From assembly GCA_964627455.1 (NCBI GenBank), contig CAZVKC010000042.1, forward strand, positions 5,075 to 69,074: DNA of 64,000 bases. The letters run 5' to 3'. Origin of the DNA: F-183 sp964627455. Lineage in GTDB: Bacteria; Acidobacteriota; Terriglobia; Bryobacterales; Bryobacteraceae. The position numbers and the translations under genes were made by a program. Under the pieces are notes generated by a model. The model ran no database searches. It was not told the DNA's origin and worked only from the letters and a program-made list of their open reading frames with translations. Shown one piece after another: positions 43,766-52,264 of the stretch. Every line of letters begins with the position of its first letter. Positions within the stretch are counted from its first letter, which is position 1.

Positions 43766-44596
43766 TTGCCGAACATACCATTCACCAAGGCGCATGGCGC
43801 AAAGAACGATTTTCTTTTGACTTGGTCGCACGACCTGCCGGCCCGGATCGATATGCGGGAAGCCGCTCGGGCGATCTGCCACCGGAACACGGGCATCGGG
43901 GCCGACGGCTGGCTGATCGTGTCCAAGTCGGAGTTTGAAGACGGGGCGATCCGGCTGTATAACGCCGACGGATCCGATTCGGAGATCTCCGGCAATGGGA
44001 CCCGGTGCGCCGCCGCGTTACTGGTGGAAGCGGGGATCGCGACTGGCAAGACGGTGCGGATCCTGACGGGCGCGGGCGTCAAACATCTGGAACTCATAGA
44101 ACGCGACGAGAACGTCTTCCTGTTCGAGATGAACATGGGAGCGGCGCGGGTCGAGCATCTGGAATTCGAACTGACGCCGCCGCTGAGCCGGAACGTTGGC
44201 CCAGTTACAGTTTTAAACGTCGGAAATCCTCAATGTGCCGTATTCGTGCCTAAAGGAGAGGACTTTCCGGCCGATTGGGAGAAGGTTGGGGCTGAGATCG
44301 AGTACCATCCGTACTTCCCAAACCGTACCAATGTCTCATTCGTGCGTGCCGACGCCTCTGATACGCTGGAGGTGCGGTTCTTTGAGCGCGGCGTCGGAGT
44401 GACCCAAAGTTCGGGCACAGGTTCGACGGGCGCGGCCGCAGCAGCCGTCGCACGCGGGCTCGCCAAGAGTCCCGTGCAGGTGAACACTCCAGCAGGGCCA
44501 CTGACGCTGTGCTGGAAAGGCGAAGAGATCTATTTGACGGGGCCCGCCGAGATCATCGGCAAAGGTGAGTATACGCTCCGCTCGTACGGAGGATAG
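43766..44596 (+). CDS. dapF: diaminopimelate epimerase, second catalytic Cys replaced by Ser
   Basis: A 276-residue protein of normal length with the DapF fold: FTKAHGAKNDFLL start, RNTGIGADGWL, NADGSDSEISGNGTRC (C81, first catalytic Cys) and NVGNPQCAVF. The second active-site motif, normally ACGTGxC, reads SSGTGST: the catalytic Cys position is S216 (TCG, 44411-44413). DapF interconverts LL- and meso-diaminopimelate for lysine and peptidoglycan using two thiols, so this change matters. TTG start; a TAAAAT (43754-43759) lies about 7 bases upstream, so the transcript could begin near the start codon. The UDP-sugar dehydrogenase follows after 6 bases. Confidence 0.85.
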   Translation: MPNIPFTKAHGAKNDFLLTWSHDLPARIDMREAARAICHRNTGIGADGWLIVSKSEFEDGAIRLYNADGSDSEISGNGTRCAAALLVEAGIATGKTVRILTGAGVKHLELIERDENVFLFEMNMGAARVEHLEFELTPPLSRNVGPVTVLNVGNPQCAVFVPKGEDFPADWEKVGAEIEYHPYFPNRTNVSFVRADASDTLEVRFFERGVGVTQSSGTGSTGAAAAAVARGLAKSPVQVNTPAGPLTLCWKGEEIYLTGPAEIIGKGEYTLRSYGG

Positions 44597-44602
44597 TTTT
44601 TC

Positions 44603-45928
44603 ATGAGCACAATTAGCAGCGCGACTTCGGTCGCGGCCAGACTAAAAGAAAAGATTGAGAATCGAACGGCCAAGGTCGGCGTGATTGGTCTCGGCTATGT
44701 CGGACTTCCGCTTGCCGTGGAATTCGGGCATGCCGGATTTGACGTCATTGGCATCGATCTTGCAGAAGCAAAGGTCGCGCAGTTGAACAAGGGCGAATCC
44801 TACATTCAGGACGTCCCGACCGACCAACTCCGCCCGCTGGTCGAAAAGGGCAAGCTTCGGGCGACAACAGATTTTTCGGTTATCCGGGAACTCGACACGA
44901 TCAACATCTGCGTACCAACCCCCCTTCGCAAAACGAAGGATCCGGACATGAGCTACATCGACGCGGCTGCCCGGGAGATCGCGAAGTATTTCCACGATGG
45001 ACTTCTGATCACGCTGGAGTCCACCACCTATCCAGGCACGACCGATGAGGTTCTGCGGCCGATGTTCGAGGAGAAGGGGTTCAAGGTCGGCGAGGACTTC
45101 TTCCTGTGCTTCTCGCCGGAACGGGTTGACCCGGGCAATGCACGGTTCCAGACCAAGAACATTCCCAAGGTTGTGGGTGGCACGACACCGGCTTGCACCG
45201 AAATCGGCAAGACTTTCTACTCGCAAGCGCTCGAGACGGTTGTTCCGGTCACGGGCACGCAGGTCGCGGAGATGGTCAAACTGCTCGAGAACACATTCCG
45301 CATGATCAACATCGGCCTCGTCAACGAGATGGCGCTGATGTGCGAGCGGATGGGCATCAACGTGTGGGAAGTGATCGACGCGGCGGCAACCAAGCCGTTT
45401 GGATTCATGCCGTTCTATCCGGGTCCCGGACTCGGCGGCCACTGCATCCCGATCGATCCTTACTATCTGTCCTGGAAGAGCCGCCAGTCGGGCATCGAGG
45501 CACGCTTCATCGACCTCGCCGGACAGATCAACGGCTTCATGCCGCACTTCGTAGTGGAGAAGGTGCAGAATGCGCTGAACGACCACGCGAAGCCGCTCAA
45601 GGGTTCGCATGTTCACGTGGTAGGCATTGCGTACAAGCGGAACATCGACGACATGCGGGAATCGCCGGCCCTCGACGTCATGCACCTGCTGGGCAAGCGT
45701 GGCGCGAAAGTGACCTACTCGGACCCCTACGTGCCGACGGTCGATATCGAGAACCACAAATTCCAGCACCAGGATCTGGTAGCCACAGCCAAGGAAGCGG
45801 ATTGCTGCGTGATCATCACCGATCACGCGGACTTCAACTACACGGCTCTGGTGGATTCGGCCAAGCTCGTGGTGGACACCCGCAACGCGCTGAAGGGCAT
45901 GAAGTCGGACAAGATCGTCCGGCTGTAA
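44603..45928 (+). CDS. nucleotide sugar dehydrogenase (UDP-GlcNAc 6-dehydrogenase-like)
   Basis: A 441-residue enzyme: Rossmann motif GLGYVGLPLAVEF (29-41), central domain, catalytic Cys281 in GPGLGGHCIPIDPYYL, and the C-terminal UDP-sugar-binding domain (VVGIAYKRNIDDMRESPALDVM). The 'PTPLRKTKDPDMSYI' loop is common to the WbpA/WecC/TviB group that oxidises C6 of UDP-HexNAc for polysaccharide or lipopolysaccharide assembly. It follows dapF by 6 bases and is followed by a strong terminator. Confidence 0.92.
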   Translation: MSTISSATSVAARLKEKIENRTAKVGVIGLGYVGLPLAVEFGHAGFDVIGIDLAEAKVAQLNKGESYIQDVPTDQLRPLVEKGKLRATTDFSVIRELDTINICVPTPLRKTKDPDMSYIDAAAREIAKYFHDGLLITLESTTYPGTTDEVLRPMFEEKGFKVGEDFFLCFSPERVDPGNARFQTKNIPKVVGGTTPACTEIGKTFYSQALETVVPVTGTQVAEMVKLLENTFRMINIGLVNEMALMCERMGINVWEVIDAAATKPFGFMPFYPGPGLGGHCIPIDPYYLSWKSRQSGIEARFIDLAGQINGFMPHFVVEKVQNALNDHAKPLKGSHVHVVGIAYKRNIDDMRESPALDVMHLLGKRGAKVTYSDPYVPTVDIENHKFQHQDLVATAKEADCCVIITDHADFNYTALVDSAKLVVDTRNALKGMKSDKIVRL

Positions 45929-45948
45929 TTAGTAAGCGAAAAGAGCAG

Positions 45949-45984
45949 ACGGCCCGATTCCTTGACTGGAATCGGGCCGTTTTT
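45949..45984 (+). terminator. strong rho-independent terminator after the UDP-sugar dehydrogenase gene
   Basis: A perfect 13-bp stem, ACGGCCCGATTCC (45949-45961) and GGAATCGGGCCGT (45968-45980), with loop TTGACT and a T-run (TTTTT). The symmetry means it could also stop minus-strand transcription from gpx. Confidence 0.93.
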
Positions 45985-46001
45985 GCGTTTTCAGGGCTGG
46001 T

Positions 46002-46520
46002 TTACTTCAAAGCTGCTTCGATGGCGTCGGCGAGTTCTTTGGAACCCGGATCCACGCCGGAATCGAACCGCTTGATCACCTGGCCGTTCTTACCCACCAG
46101 GTACTTGGTGAAGTTCCACTTGGGTGCGCCGGCGGTATCTGCCAAGTACTTGTAGAGGGGGACCTGATCGTCCCCTTTCACCGACACCTTGGAGGCCATC
46201 GGGAAGGTCACGTTGTAGGTGCGGGTGCAGAAGGTCTTGATTTCTTCATTGGTCCCGGGTTCCTGGCCGCCGAAGTTGTTGGCCGGCACTCCTACCAGCA
46301 CCAGGCCTTGTGACTTGTACTTGTTGTACAGGGATTCGAGGCCCGTATACTGAGGCGTGTATCCACACTTGCTGGCGGTGTTCACCAGCAGGACCACCTT
46401 TCCTTTGTAAGAGGAAAGAGGCATTTTCTTTCCGTCAATCGAGGTCAACTCGAAATCGTGTACGTTGGCGGCAAATGCGGGCATAAGAGTCAAAGCAGAA
46501 GCTAGCGCAAGCAATCGCAT
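46002..46520 (-). CDS. periplasmic glutathione peroxidase family protein
   Basis: A 172-residue protein with a signal peptide (1-17, LALASALTLMPAFA) and GPx residues: peroxidatic C52 in NTASKCGYTPQY, Q86 in NNFGGQEPG, resolving C98, and W135-N136 in PKWNFTKYLV. A Cys-type peroxidase likely using thioredoxin-like reductants. The ATG at 46520 gives a clean signal peptide; the frame is open further upstream to 46637 but through the next gene. Confidence 0.9.
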   Translation of the reverse strand: MRLLALASALTLMPAFAANVHDFELTSIDGKKMPLSSYKGKVVLLVNTASKCGYTPQYTGLESLYNKYKSQGLVLVGVPANNFGGQEPGTNEEIKTFCTRTYNVTFPMASKVSVKGDDQVPLYKYLADTAGAPKWNFTKYLVGKNGQVIKRFDSGVDPGSKELADAIEAALK

Positions 46521-46560
46521 GACTCTGTGATGCCGTTGAACCGAGCAGGATTCACAAACT

Positions 46561-47079
46561 TCAGCGAGGAAGGTAGCGTTCGTGCAGAAGCGACATGTGG
46601 TGCTCGACGTGTCCCGCGGTGATGTAGGCGAGTCCACGCACGGACGCTTTGCGGCCGTTGGCGCTGCCTGTGCGGGTCCATGCGCCGGCGGGAAGGTTGC
46701 GGAACAGTTCGATTATCGATGTTCGCACCGCTTGGAATTCGTCGACAATGCTGGACCATGTGCGCTGGTCCGCTTCAGAAGGGGCGATGTAGTCGTCCTG
46801 TTCGAAGCCGGGTAGATCGGTTTGGTCGTTGCGGGCGATGCGAAGGGCGCGGTAAGCAAAGATCCGTTCGGCGTCGACCACATGAAGAAAGCTTTCGCGG
46901 AGGCTCCATTTGCCGGGAGCGTAACGAGTCAGGGACTGCTGTTCCGTTACGGCGCGAAGTTCGGGAAAAATCCGTTTGGTTTGTGCTTCGAGAAACTCGA
47001 CGAAGTCGCCGTCCGGAACGCGGGACACATAGATTTCCGCGTATGGAGCGTATTCGGAAGGATCAGGCCTGGAGTGCAT
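46561..47079 (-). CDS. DinB-family protein
   Basis: A 172-residue four-helix-bundle protein: WSLRESFLHVVDAERIFAYRALRIARND near the N-terminus and YITAGHVEHHMSLLHERYL at the end; the spaced His residues (H in FLHVVD, HVEHH) fit the metal triad of the DinB/YfiT group, including metal- or thiol-dependent transferases. ATG 47079 is preceded by GAGGAA. It lies 40 bases upstream of the peroxidase gene on the same strand; thiol metabolism could link them, but this is inference. Confidence 0.85.
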   Translation of the reverse strand: MHSRPDPSEYAPYAEIYVSRVPDGDFVEFLEAQTKRIFPELRAVTEQQSLTRYAPGKWSLRESFLHVVDAERIFAYRALRIARNDQTDLPGFEQDDYIAPSEADQRTWSSIVDEFQAVRTSIIELFRNLPAGAWTRTGSANGRKASVRGLAYITAGHVEHHMSLLHERYLPR

Positions 47080-47123
47080 TTCCTCATGGTAGCGGGAGAT
47101 CTCTACGTCTAGAATAAGAGCAG

Positions 47124-47909
47124 ATGCGCTCCGCCTTCTTACTGCTGCCCGCACTTGCGATGCTGACAACCGCCCAGCAGGGTCCGCCGCTGCAGCAGTT
47201 GAAATTCGCGTGTACTCACGACGATGTCGATGCGCTCGGGTTGAGTTGTTCAGAAGATGAGCCGTGCCCGGTGTTTCTGGAACTGACGAGCGTCGAGAGC
47301 ATTGGTGCGCGGCTGTTTGTAGCAGGCAATTTCCACACGGAGCGCAATACTCTGTACTCGATTCTTCTTTCGTCGGAAGACAATGGCGCTACCTGGACCG
47401 AGCCGCACCAGCGCATTCGCGGAGGCAGCCTCGACCAGATTCAATTTGTCGATTTCCAGCATGGCTTCATCAGCGGAGGCGTGATCGGTTCCCTGCCCCG
47501 CGATCCGTTTCTGCTGGTGAGCACGGACGGTGGCAAGTCGTGGCGAGACCGGCCTGTGTTCGACGAAGGACGCATCGGGACCATCGCGCAGTTCTTCTTC
47601 GAATCCAAGAACAATGGGATGCTGCTGTTCGACCGGACCAAGCGGCCGGAGGACGGTAACCGGTATGAGTTGCACGAAACGATGACGGCGGGCGACACGT
47701 GGATCCCCAAACAATTCAGTTCGAGACCACTCCAGTTGAAGCGCGCGCAACTCAGCGCCGAAGAGCGCGGCTGGCGCTTGCGGGAAGATTCGAAGACGAA
47801 GAGCATCCGGGTCGAGCAGAAGAACAGTTCCTGGACGCCTGTGGCGGTTTTCCCGATTCGGGCAGGTGAATGCAAGCCGGTGGTCGAACCCAAGACTTCG
47901 GGAAACTGA
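47124..47909 (+). CDS. secreted BNR/Asp-box repeat protein
   Basis: A 261-residue protein with a signal peptide (1-17, ALAMLTTAQ) and two clear Asp-box-like repeats, SSEDNGATWTEP and STDGGKSWRDR, plus a third weaker one (MTAGDTWIP), as in sialidase-like propellers and Ycf48-type proteins. It is short for a full propeller (about half), so it may be a partial propeller. Two closely spaced Cys lie near the N-terminus (LSCSEDEPC). Unknown function. The EamA-like pair follows 34 bases downstream. Confidence 0.75.
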   Translation: MRSAFLLLPALAMLTTAQQGPPLQQLKFACTHDDVDALGLSCSEDEPCPVFLELTSVESIGARLFVAGNFHTERNTLYSILLSSEDNGATWTEPHQRIRGGSLDQIQFVDFQHGFISGGVIGSLPRDPFLLVSTDGGKSWRDRPVFDEGRIGTIAQFFFESKNNGMLLFDRTKRPEDGNRYELHETMTAGDTWIPKQFSSRPLQLKRAQLSAEERGWRLREDSKTKSIRVEQKNSSWTPVAVFPIRAGECKPVVEPKTSGN

Positions 47910-47943
47910 AGTATCGCGGCTGCGGGTTATCATAGGTGGAAGC

Positions 47944-48360
47944 TTGAACGAACCCAACTCGAAACTGGTCTCGCATCCCCTGTTGGACCGGATCAGTCAA
48001 CGCACCCGGTCGCTGATTCTCGTCGGCCTGTGTACGGTATTCGGCGCGGCCGCGCAAATCCTCATGAAAACCGGAGCCAAGGGGCTTCCTCCTGCAAGCG
48101 GACTCCTCGATACGCTGATCGGCATTTTCACGAACCCGTATCTTTTCACGGGTTACTCACTCTACGGCGTCAGCGCGGTGCTGCTCATTCTGGCGCTGCG
48201 CCACGGCGAATTGTCGATCCTCTATCCGGTGATCGCATTGACGTACGTCTGGGTGGCGATCCTCTCGGTCCTGATCTTCAACGAACAGATGCCACCGTTA
48301 CGGATCGCCGGAATCACAACCGTTGTGCTGGGAGTCGCCATTCTGGGGAGATCGCGTTGA
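47944..48360 (+). CDS. half-size EamA/SMR-like membrane protein, subunit A
   Basis: A 138-residue protein starting at a TTG with AGGTGGA six bases upstream. It has four TM helices, with FGAAAQILMKTGAKG in the first and GELSILYPVIALTYVWVAILSVLIFNEQ in the third, the hallmark of small multidrug/EamA-type carriers (ArnE/ArnF and other lipid-linked sugar flippases). The next gene overlaps by 4 bases (TTGA) and encodes a related 123-residue protein, so they likely form a heterodimer. Confidence 0.8.
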   Translation: MNEPNSKLVSHPLLDRISQRTRSLILVGLCTVFGAAAQILMKTGAKGLPPASGLLDTLIGIFTNPYLFTGYSLYGVSAVLLILALRHGELSILYPVIALTYVWVAILSVLIFNEQMPPLRIAGITTVVLGVAILGRSR

Positions 48361-48728
48361 CCGGAGCCACCGTCTATACCCCGATCTCGTCGATGTTGTG
48401 GGTGGTCTTTGCCTCCGTCATTGGATCTCTGGCTGCTGTGCTGCTCAAGGGCGGCGCCATCCGGATCGAGCGCAACCTGATTTCCCTGCTGACGAACTGG
48501 CGGCTGGCCGGCGGGATCCTGATGTATGTGGTCTCTTCGCTGTTCTTCGTGCGGGGCATCAAGCAGGGCGAGTTGAGCATTTTGTATCCGATGGTCGCCG
48601 TCGGATACGTATTCTCGCTGCCTTTGTCGAAGGTATTCTTTCACGAGCCGCTGACCCGCGAAAAGATCGTCGCGGTTGGCCTGATCCTGTGCGGCGTCGC
48701 CATGCTGGCGCAGAGCGTGACCCGCTAA
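48357..48728 (+). CDS. half-size EamA/SMR-like membrane protein, subunit B
   Basis: A 123-residue four-TM protein related to subunit A: FVRGIKQGELSILYPMVAVG and ALPLSKVFFHEPL-like segments correspond position by position. The TTG start overlaps the upstream stop by 4 bases. Small multidrug pairs and ArnE/ArnF flippases are encoded in this way. It ends convergently with lolA, sharing 4 bases. Confidence 0.8.
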   Translation: MTGATVYTPISSMLWVVFASVIGSLAAVLLKGGAIRIERNLISLLTNWRLAGGILMYVVSSLFFVRGIKQGELSILYPMVAVGYVFSLPLSKVFFHEPLTREKIVAVGLILCGVAMLAQSVTR

Positions 48729-49384
48729 GGTTTCGATCCGCCTTCGGTCAGATCGACGTATTCCGCGCCTTTCGGAATCTGAAACAGGAACATTCCGTCC
48801 GCCAGGGGCGGATTGAGTTTCTCGGATGCGAACTCGAATTCGAGAATCGAGTGATCGTGCCCGACGACACGCAGGCGCTCGATCCGGCCATCCCGATACG
48901 CTTTGAATCCGACTTCCGAGTATGGTGACTTCGGATTCCGCGGGGAACAGGTGATCCAGAGCGCTTCGCCCTCGCTGCGGCTGGTGAAGGAAGCGAAATC
49001 ACGCTGAAAATCAAGCTTGCCGAGCAGGAAGGCGAGAGGCGCCCGCATGTCATCCGCCTCTTTGATACGCAACTTCTCAACGCGGTTCGCGGCGGGCGAG
49101 TAATAGTAAACATCCTTGCCATCCGACACAAACAGCTTGCCTGCAGGTTTCTGATACGCCCACCGCATCCTGCCCGGCTTGCGCAAGTACAGTTGACCCC
49201 ATTCCGAGGGGCGAGGCCGGCCCTGAAACGTGTAGGCTTCGGAGAAGTTCATCTGCAGCGTCACGGCTTTGTTGTAGCGATTCTCGATGGCCTTGAGTAT
49301 TCCCATGACATCGAGGTCTTCGGCTGGCAAAGCGCTCGCGCCGCAGAACCAAAGGCAGCAGGTGATAAAGCGGATCCGGTTCAA
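48725..49384 (-). CDS. lolA: outer-membrane lipoprotein carrier LolA
   Basis: A 219-residue periplasmic protein: signal peptide about 1-21 (CLWFCGASALPA), then LolA fold: KAIENRYNKAVTLQMNFSEAYTFQG, GQLYLRKPGRMRWAYQKPAGKLFVSDGKDVYYY, and a beta-rich C-terminal half (FRAYRDGRIERLRVV-like). LolA shuttles lipoproteins from LolCDE to LolB. No lolB or lolCDE is next to it, although an FtsX/LolD-type system lies elsewhere in the window. Its stop overlaps subunit B by 4 bases; start is 65 bases from the divergent MFS gene. Confidence 0.88.
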   Translation of the reverse strand: MNRIRFITCCLWFCGASALPAEDLDVMGILKAIENRYNKAVTLQMNFSEAYTFQGRPRPSEWGQLYLRKPGRMRWAYQKPAGKLFVSDGKDVYYYSPAANRVEKLRIKEADDMRAPLAFLLGKLDFQRDFASFTSRSEGEALWITCSPRNPKSPYSEVGFKAYRDGRIERLRVVGHDHSILEFEFASEKLNPPLADGMFLFQIPKGAEYVDLTEGGSKP

Positions 49385-49449
49385 CTCATCCGTATGTTAG
49401 CGTAGCGCTGCGAGAGACAGGAGCGGGGCGGAGTATCGGATAATGAAAG

Positions 49450-50667
49450 ATGGCTTCTTCTACGGTTACGGATGCAGCGAGCACGCCTGCACAGGCGTCT
49501 TCCACGCGTTCCTTTGCCGCATGGGCGAACCTTTCGTATTACTGCATCGGGCACTTCTTCATCGATTTGTATTCGAATGCCCTCGGCGTATTCGCTCCGG
49601 TTCTCGTCGACCGGATGGGGATTTCGCTGACGCAAGCCGGTTTCCTCGGCGGCTTGATGTCGTTTTCATCTTCCGTGACGCAACCCCTTTACGGATACCT
49701 GTCGGACCGGTTCGGAAGCCCGCTGTTCGCGATCCTCGCTCCTGCCGTAGCTGGACTCTTTATCTCTTCGCTGGGCCTGGCGCCCAACTACGCGTGGCTC
49801 GTTTTTCTCGTATTCATGGGCGGCGCGGGCATTGCATCCTTCCACCCCGCCGGATCGGCCCGGGCGGCGCAGGGTCTGGAAGACCGCAGGCAGCTCGCGA
49901 TGGCCATCTTCATCAGTTCCGGCACGCTCGGTCTCGCGTTCGGTCCCACTTTCTATTCGTATCTCTTCGAAACCATCGGATTCGAGAAGGCGCACTATGG
50001 CGCTTTAGGCGGAGTGTGCGCGACGTTGCTGATGATCGCACTGCTGCCCAAGCACGATCATGTGCACAGCCATGGCCGCCCGACGTTCGATCTGGAGCCG
50101 CTCAAGGCAGTATGGAAGCCGCTGACGATCCTGTACTTTTGTGTGTTTCTCCGTTCGATCGTCCAGATTTCATTCTCCGCATTCCTGCCGTTGTATCTGC
50201 ATCGTGAGCGTGGGCTGTCGCTGACGAGCGCAAGTCACGTCTTGTCGGTCTATCTTGCGGCTGGCGCGCTGGGCGGCCTGCTGGGAGGCAACCTCGCCGA
50301 CCGATTCGGACCGAAGCGCGTGATTCAGGCGTCGTTCCTCGGCAGCGTTCCGTTGCTCGCGCTGTTCTTCTTTGCATCCGGCTGGATCGCGAATGCCGGA
50401 CTGATTCTCGGCGGGCTGATTCTCTTGTTCACCATTCCCGTCAATGTGGTGATGGCGCAGCAACTGGCGCCGACACAAACGGGTACAGTGTCGTCGTTGA
50501 TGATGGGCGCCTCTTGGGGAATGGCGGGGCTTATCGCGATCCCGATTGTCGGGTGGGCAGGCGATCACACGAGCCTGCACACGGCGCTGGCGTCGTTGCT
50601 GGTGGCGCCTGCTTTGGGATTCCTTTTGACTTTGCTGCTGGATGGAAGCGAGGCTAAGCGAGCATGA
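49450..50667 (+). CDS. MFS transporter, fosmidomycin-resistance (Fsr)-like
   Basis: A 405-residue 12-TM transporter. Helix 1 reads YYCIGHFFIDLYSNALGVFAP and the loop LYGYLSDRFGSPL matches the Fsr group (usually called fosmidomycin resistance protein). Physiological substrate unknown. The gene overlaps queC by 4 bases (ATGA) and is first in a four-gene run fsr-like, queC, queE, corA-like, so a link with queuosine-precursor salvage or export is possible. Confidence 0.85.
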   Translation: MASSTVTDAASTPAQASSTRSFAAWANLSYYCIGHFFIDLYSNALGVFAPVLVDRMGISLTQAGFLGGLMSFSSSVTQPLYGYLSDRFGSPLFAILAPAVAGLFISSLGLAPNYAWLVFLVFMGGAGIASFHPAGSARAAQGLEDRRQLAMAIFISSGTLGLAFGPTFYSYLFETIGFEKAHYGALGGVCATLLMIALLPKHDHVHSHGRPTFDLEPLKAVWKPLTILYFCVFLRSIVQISFSAFLPLYLHRERGLSLTSASHVLSVYLAAGALGGLLGGNLADRFGPKRVIQASFLGSVPLLALFFFASGWIANAGLILGGLILLFTIPVNVVMAQQLAPTQTGTVSSLMMGASWGMAGLIAIPIVGWAGDHTSLHTALASLLVAPALGFLLTLLLDGSEAKRA

Positions 50668-51359
50668 GCAAAAAGGCGGTATGCCTTCTCAGCGGAGGTC
50701 TCGATTCCTCGACCTGCCTGGCTTGGGCCAGGCGAGAAGGATTTGACTGCTATGCGCTGAGCTTCGACTACGGACAGCGGCATAAGGTCGAACTCGATGC
50801 AGCGCGACGCGTGGCGTCTGCGGTTGGAGTATCGCGCCATGTCACGGTTCCAATCGATCTGCGCGTTTTCGGAGGCAGTGCGCTCACATCCGACGACATC
50901 GCAGTGCCGAAGCATCGCGATCTGGCGGAGATGTCAACGGGCATTCCAGTCACGTACGTGCCGGCGCGCAATACGATTTTTCTTTCCTACGCCCTCGCCT
51001 GGGCGGAAGTGCTCGAAGCCTCGGATATCGTGATCGGCGTCAACGCGATCGATTACTCAGGTTACCCGGACTGCAGGCCGGAGTTCATCGGGGCCTTCGA
51101 GACGCTGGGCAATCTGGCGACAAAGTCCGGCGTCGAGGGCCGGACACATCTCAAGATTCACACTCCGCTGATCGAACTGACCAAAGCCGGCATCATCCGG
51201 CTCGCGCTCGACTGCGGCCTGGATCCCGGACTGACTCATTCCTGCTATGATCCTGATGAATACGGTAATGCTTGTGGAGAATGTGACTCATGCCTGCTAA
51301 GAAGAAAGGGGTTCGCGGAACTCCAACTCAGCGACCCGCAGCCCGGAAGAAAGCAATAA
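50664..51359 (+). CDS. queC: 7-cyano-7-deazaguanine synthase
   Basis: A 231-residue enzyme converting 7-carboxy-7-deazaguanine to preQ0 with ATP and ammonia. PP-loop LLSGGLDSSTCLAWA (residues 8-22), FDYGQRHKVE, GVNAIDYSGYPDCRPEF, and the zinc-binding HSCYDPDEYGNACGECDSC at the C-terminus are all present. Starts by 4-base overlap with the Fsr-like gene. Its last 70 bases overlap the open frame of queE. Confidence 0.97.
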   Translation: MSKKAVCLLSGGLDSSTCLAWARREGFDCYALSFDYGQRHKVELDAARRVASAVGVSRHVTVPIDLRVFGGSALTSDDIAVPKHRDLAEMSTGIPVTYVPARNTIFLSYALAWAEVLEASDIVIGVNAIDYSGYPDCRPEFIGAFETLGNLATKSGVEGRTHLKIHTPLIELTKAGIIRLALDCGLDPGLTHSCYDPDEYGNACGECDSCLLRRKGFAELQLSDPQPGRKQ

Positions 51360-52264
51360 AGAAAACAATCAAACAAACGGCGAAGAAGTCAGCCCCCAGG
51401 AAAATTGGGAAAGCAGCCAGCGCGAAGCCTGCAGCAAAGAAGCAGCGGCTGCCGGCCGTAACCCTCGCACCCGTTGTCATCGAACCTGTCATCGAGATCC
51501 AGCCCGTGGAGGAAAACCCGGCGCCGGAGTCTCCAGTGTTCACCATGGAAGAAGCGCGAGCCCGAGCGCCGAAGGCACTGGTCATCTCCGAAATCTTTTC
51601 CTCAATACAAGGCGAAGGCCAATATGTTGGCGTTCCATCCACCTTCATTCGGCTTGCTGGCTGCAATCTTCGCTGCGTTTGGTGCGACACCCCTTATACT
51701 TCCTGGAAGACCGAAGGGGCCTCTGAGTGGATGATGGGCGGCATCCTCGGACAGGTGCGGCGTCTCGGCAACCGGCATGTGGTTGTGACCGGAGGCGAAC
51801 CGATGTTACAGGATTCCGTCGCGCTGCTCACCCACCGGCTGCGCGAAGATGGCGCATTCATCACGATCGAAACCGCGGGTACAGTGTACCAGCCGGTTGT
51901 TTGCGACCTGATGAGCATCAGCCCCAAGCTGGCGAACTCGGTTCCGAAGCATCGCGAGGGCGGACGCTGGGCTGTGCGGCATGAGAGCCTGCGATACAAC
52001 CCGGAAGTTTTGAAGAAGCTGATGACGCAATACGACTACCAGTTGAAGTTCGTCGTTCAGAACCCCGAGGACATCGAAGAGGTCCGCAAGATCGTAGAGG
52101 AAACAGGCGCTGTCGCGGAAAAGGTCCAACTGATGGGCGAAGGCACCGATCCCGGCACGCTGTTCGAACGCGCCCAGTGGATCACGGAAGTGTGCAAAAA
52201 CCTGGGCTACCGGTACACGCCGCGTTTGCACATCGATCTCTGGGGGAATGAACGGGGCAAGTGA
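51290..52264 (+). CDS. queE: 7-carboxy-7-deazaguanine synthase with basic N-terminal extension
   Basis: A 324-residue radical SAM enzyme. Core starts near residue 97 (LVISEIFSSIQGEGQYVGVPSTFIRL, CX3CX2C = C125, C129, C132) and contains VVVTGGEPMLQ. It makes CDG from CPH4 for queuosine. The first 95 residues are unusual: Lys/Ala/Arg/Pro-rich (AARKKAIKKTIKQTAKKSAP) then acidic/proline-rich (IEPVIEIQPVEENPAPE). The ATG at 51290 overlaps queC by 70 bases. The internal ATG at 51545 (M86) would drop nearly all of the extension, so start choice is open; upstream GGAG at about 51277 favours the longer form modestly. Confidence 0.9.
   Translation: MPAKKKGVRGTPTQRPAARKKAIKKTIKQTAKKSAPRKIGKAASAKPAAKKQRLPAVTLAPVVIEPVIEIQPVEENPAPESPVFTMEEARARAPKALVISEIFSSIQGEGQYVGVPSTFIRLAGCNLRCVWCDTPYTSWKTEGASEWMMGGILGQVRRLGNRHVVVTGGEPMLQDSVALLTHRLREDGAFITIETAGTVYQPVVCDLMSISPKLANSVPKHREGGRWAVRHESLRYNPEVLKKLMTQYDYQLKFVVQNPEDIEEVRKIVEETGAVAEKVQLMGEGTDPGTLFERAQWITEVCKNLGYRYTPRLHIDLWGNERGK

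Noticed and set aside
44642..45826. 394-codon frame opposite the UDP-sugar dehydrogenase
   Set aside because: Antisense shadow, no recognisable domain.
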